A stretch of DNA of 35,105 bases from Lentisphaerota bacterium (lineage in GTDB: Bacteria; Verrucomicrobiota; Lentisphaeria; Victivallales; Victivallaceae): positions 1 to 35,105 of the forward strand of contig SUVX01000039.1 of the NCBI GenBank assembly GCA_015061725.1. The letters are read 5' to 3'. Below, piece after piece: positions 34,584 to 35,105 of this stretch (the first letter of the stretch is position 1; each line of letters opens with the position of its first letter). Below the pieces are notes generated by a model that was given only the letters and a program-made list of their open reading frames with translations, searched no databases and was not told where the DNA came from. The translations under genes were made by a program, and so were the position numbers.

Positions 34584-34650
34584 TTTATAAATACAGATAA
34601 GACGACAATAAATTTCCAACAATTTCCAATATATTCCAAATTTTTCCAAA
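34584..34650 (-). promoter_or_regulatory. Putative MraZ boxes and mraZ promoter
   Basis: Four direct repeats of exactly 10 bp (minus strand TTGGAA plus four variable bases) fill 34611-34650. The period matches MraZ operators known from other bacteria, though the core differs from the E. coli TGGGN. A weak promoter TTTATT (34612-34607), 17 nt, TATAAA (34589-34584) would overlap the nearest box. Confidence 0.65.
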
Positions 34651-35005
34651 TTCAAGTAATTTTTCGTATTTTTTCTCAAAAAAAGAGCCTCTCCGGCGGT
34701 TTGCGGCAAAAGTTCACAATGATTTCCCGCTTGAAATTCCGTTTTTGTCAATAATCGGCATTTGACGGACCAGATGGACAAAATGGACCCGATGGACTTT
34801 TCAGCATTACTGCGTCCATGTGGTCCATCAGGTCCATTGAGTCCATTGAAAACTCTTTTTTGGTGCATTTGCCAACAGGTGCAATTCCAGTCTTATTCAA
34901 TTCCGGCTTTCTGTTTTTATATTTCCACCGTTTGCTGTTCCCAACCGTTGCTCCCCTCATTCTTCGACACAAAATCGCAAAAAACGTGAATTGTAAGATA
35001 GTGTG
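34651..35005. other. Intergenic region upstream of mraZ
   Basis: Apart from the GGAC-rich repeat copy B (34753-34861), nothing recognisable is seen. 34862-35005 may include the end of the mobile element whose gene starts beyond the right edge. Confidence 0.5.
34753..34861 (+). repeat. GGAC-rich dyad repeat, copy B
   Basis: Same orientation and block order as 27741-27857: AATCGGCATTTGAC, GGACC/GGAC units about nine bases apart, GACTTTTCAGCATTACTGC, GTCC units, TCCATTGAAAACTCTTTTTT. Arm units differ in number between copies (an extra GTCCATTGA here), suggesting slippage. Confidence 0.8.
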
Positions 35006-35105
35006 TCATAAGTCAAATGAAGTTTGAGAAATTTTCAAAAAATTTTCATCAAACGCTCTGTTATGGATGACCATTGAGCGCAGCATCAGCAACATTTTCC
35101 GCATA
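35006..35105 (-). CDS. C-terminal end of a probable IS110-family transposase (cut by right edge)
   Basis: A frame open from the right edge ends at TGA 35008-35006, giving MRKMLLMLRSMVIHNRAFD and a short tail. The pattern MRKxLxxLxxM...R..(F/W)D matches the C-terminal end of many IS110-type transposases. With only 32 residues visible the call is tentative. IS110 elements have no terminal inverted repeats, so the element boundary cannot be placed. Confidence 0.45.
   Translation of the reverse strand, partial: MRKMLLMLRSMVIHNRAFDENFLKISQTSFDL

Noticed and set aside
34545..34868. Minus-strand frame with collagen-like GPDGPHG pieces
   Set aside because: The pattern comes from the 9-bp GGAC repeat; the frame has no supported start and overlaps the mraZ control region.

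Overview
The window looks like a chromosomal segment of a PVC-group bacterium, most likely Lentisphaerota (Victivallis-like). I infer this from three protein families together: several '[18 protein letters not shown]' prepilin-type proteins ending in an H-X9-DG motif, large secreted DUF4838 proteins driven by LacI-type regulators, and solitary GH2/GH71-like hydrolases. No rRNA, tRNA or CRISPR array was seen.

Layout. (1) 1-5841: a carbohydrate locus on the minus strand, GH2 enzyme -> secreted GH71-like protein -> prepilin-type protein (cut by the left edge), with a divergent AraC regulator. The two divergent promoters interlock within 35 bp. (2) 5850-12516: a tightly packed seven-gene minus-strand housekeeping run, rnhC - CYTH - rarA - lipoprotein with heptad repeats - yicC - cysE/epsC - PLP-binding protein. 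(3) 12688-16374: divergent mrp - cinA - recN with overlapping ends. (4) 16375-16614: an intergenic copy of a hairpin/decamer repeat element plus a terminator. (5) 16615-19671: divergent CapA-like gene and a nitrilase-GDPD fusion. (6) 19741-32501: two paralogous minus-strand modules, LacI - prepilin - [terminator, new promoter] - prepilin - DUF4838 - DUF4838, and LacI - prepilin - DUF4838. (7) 32654-35105: secreted metallophosphoesterase, a small membrane protein overlapping a stand-alone mraZ with four 10-bp-spaced boxes, and the end of a probable IS110-like transposase gene at the right edge.

How they work together. In all three carbohydrate loci a prepilin-type gene sits in the same transcription unit as secreted or glycan-active proteins, beside its own AraC or LacI regulator. 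I read this as a pseudopilin-linked counterpart of polysaccharide utilisation loci. Three promoters of the LacI modules share TTGCAT-N17-TATAWT with a TGCAA...TTGCA dyad over the -35, a plausible shared operator.

The most unusual signal is a dispersed repeat element: a hairpin with a 27-bp stem and ACGA loop, a 'CAAAAAACGC/AATAC'-type linker and 10-bp tandem units. It sits in frame inside prepilin genes exactly at the FTLIEL codons (31091-31366, and the left-edge gene), and a free copy lies at 16.4 kb. A different double palindrome occupies the same place in a third prepilin gene (26296-26331). This resembles the in-frame palindromic elements described in Rickettsia, but targets the prepilin signal motif.
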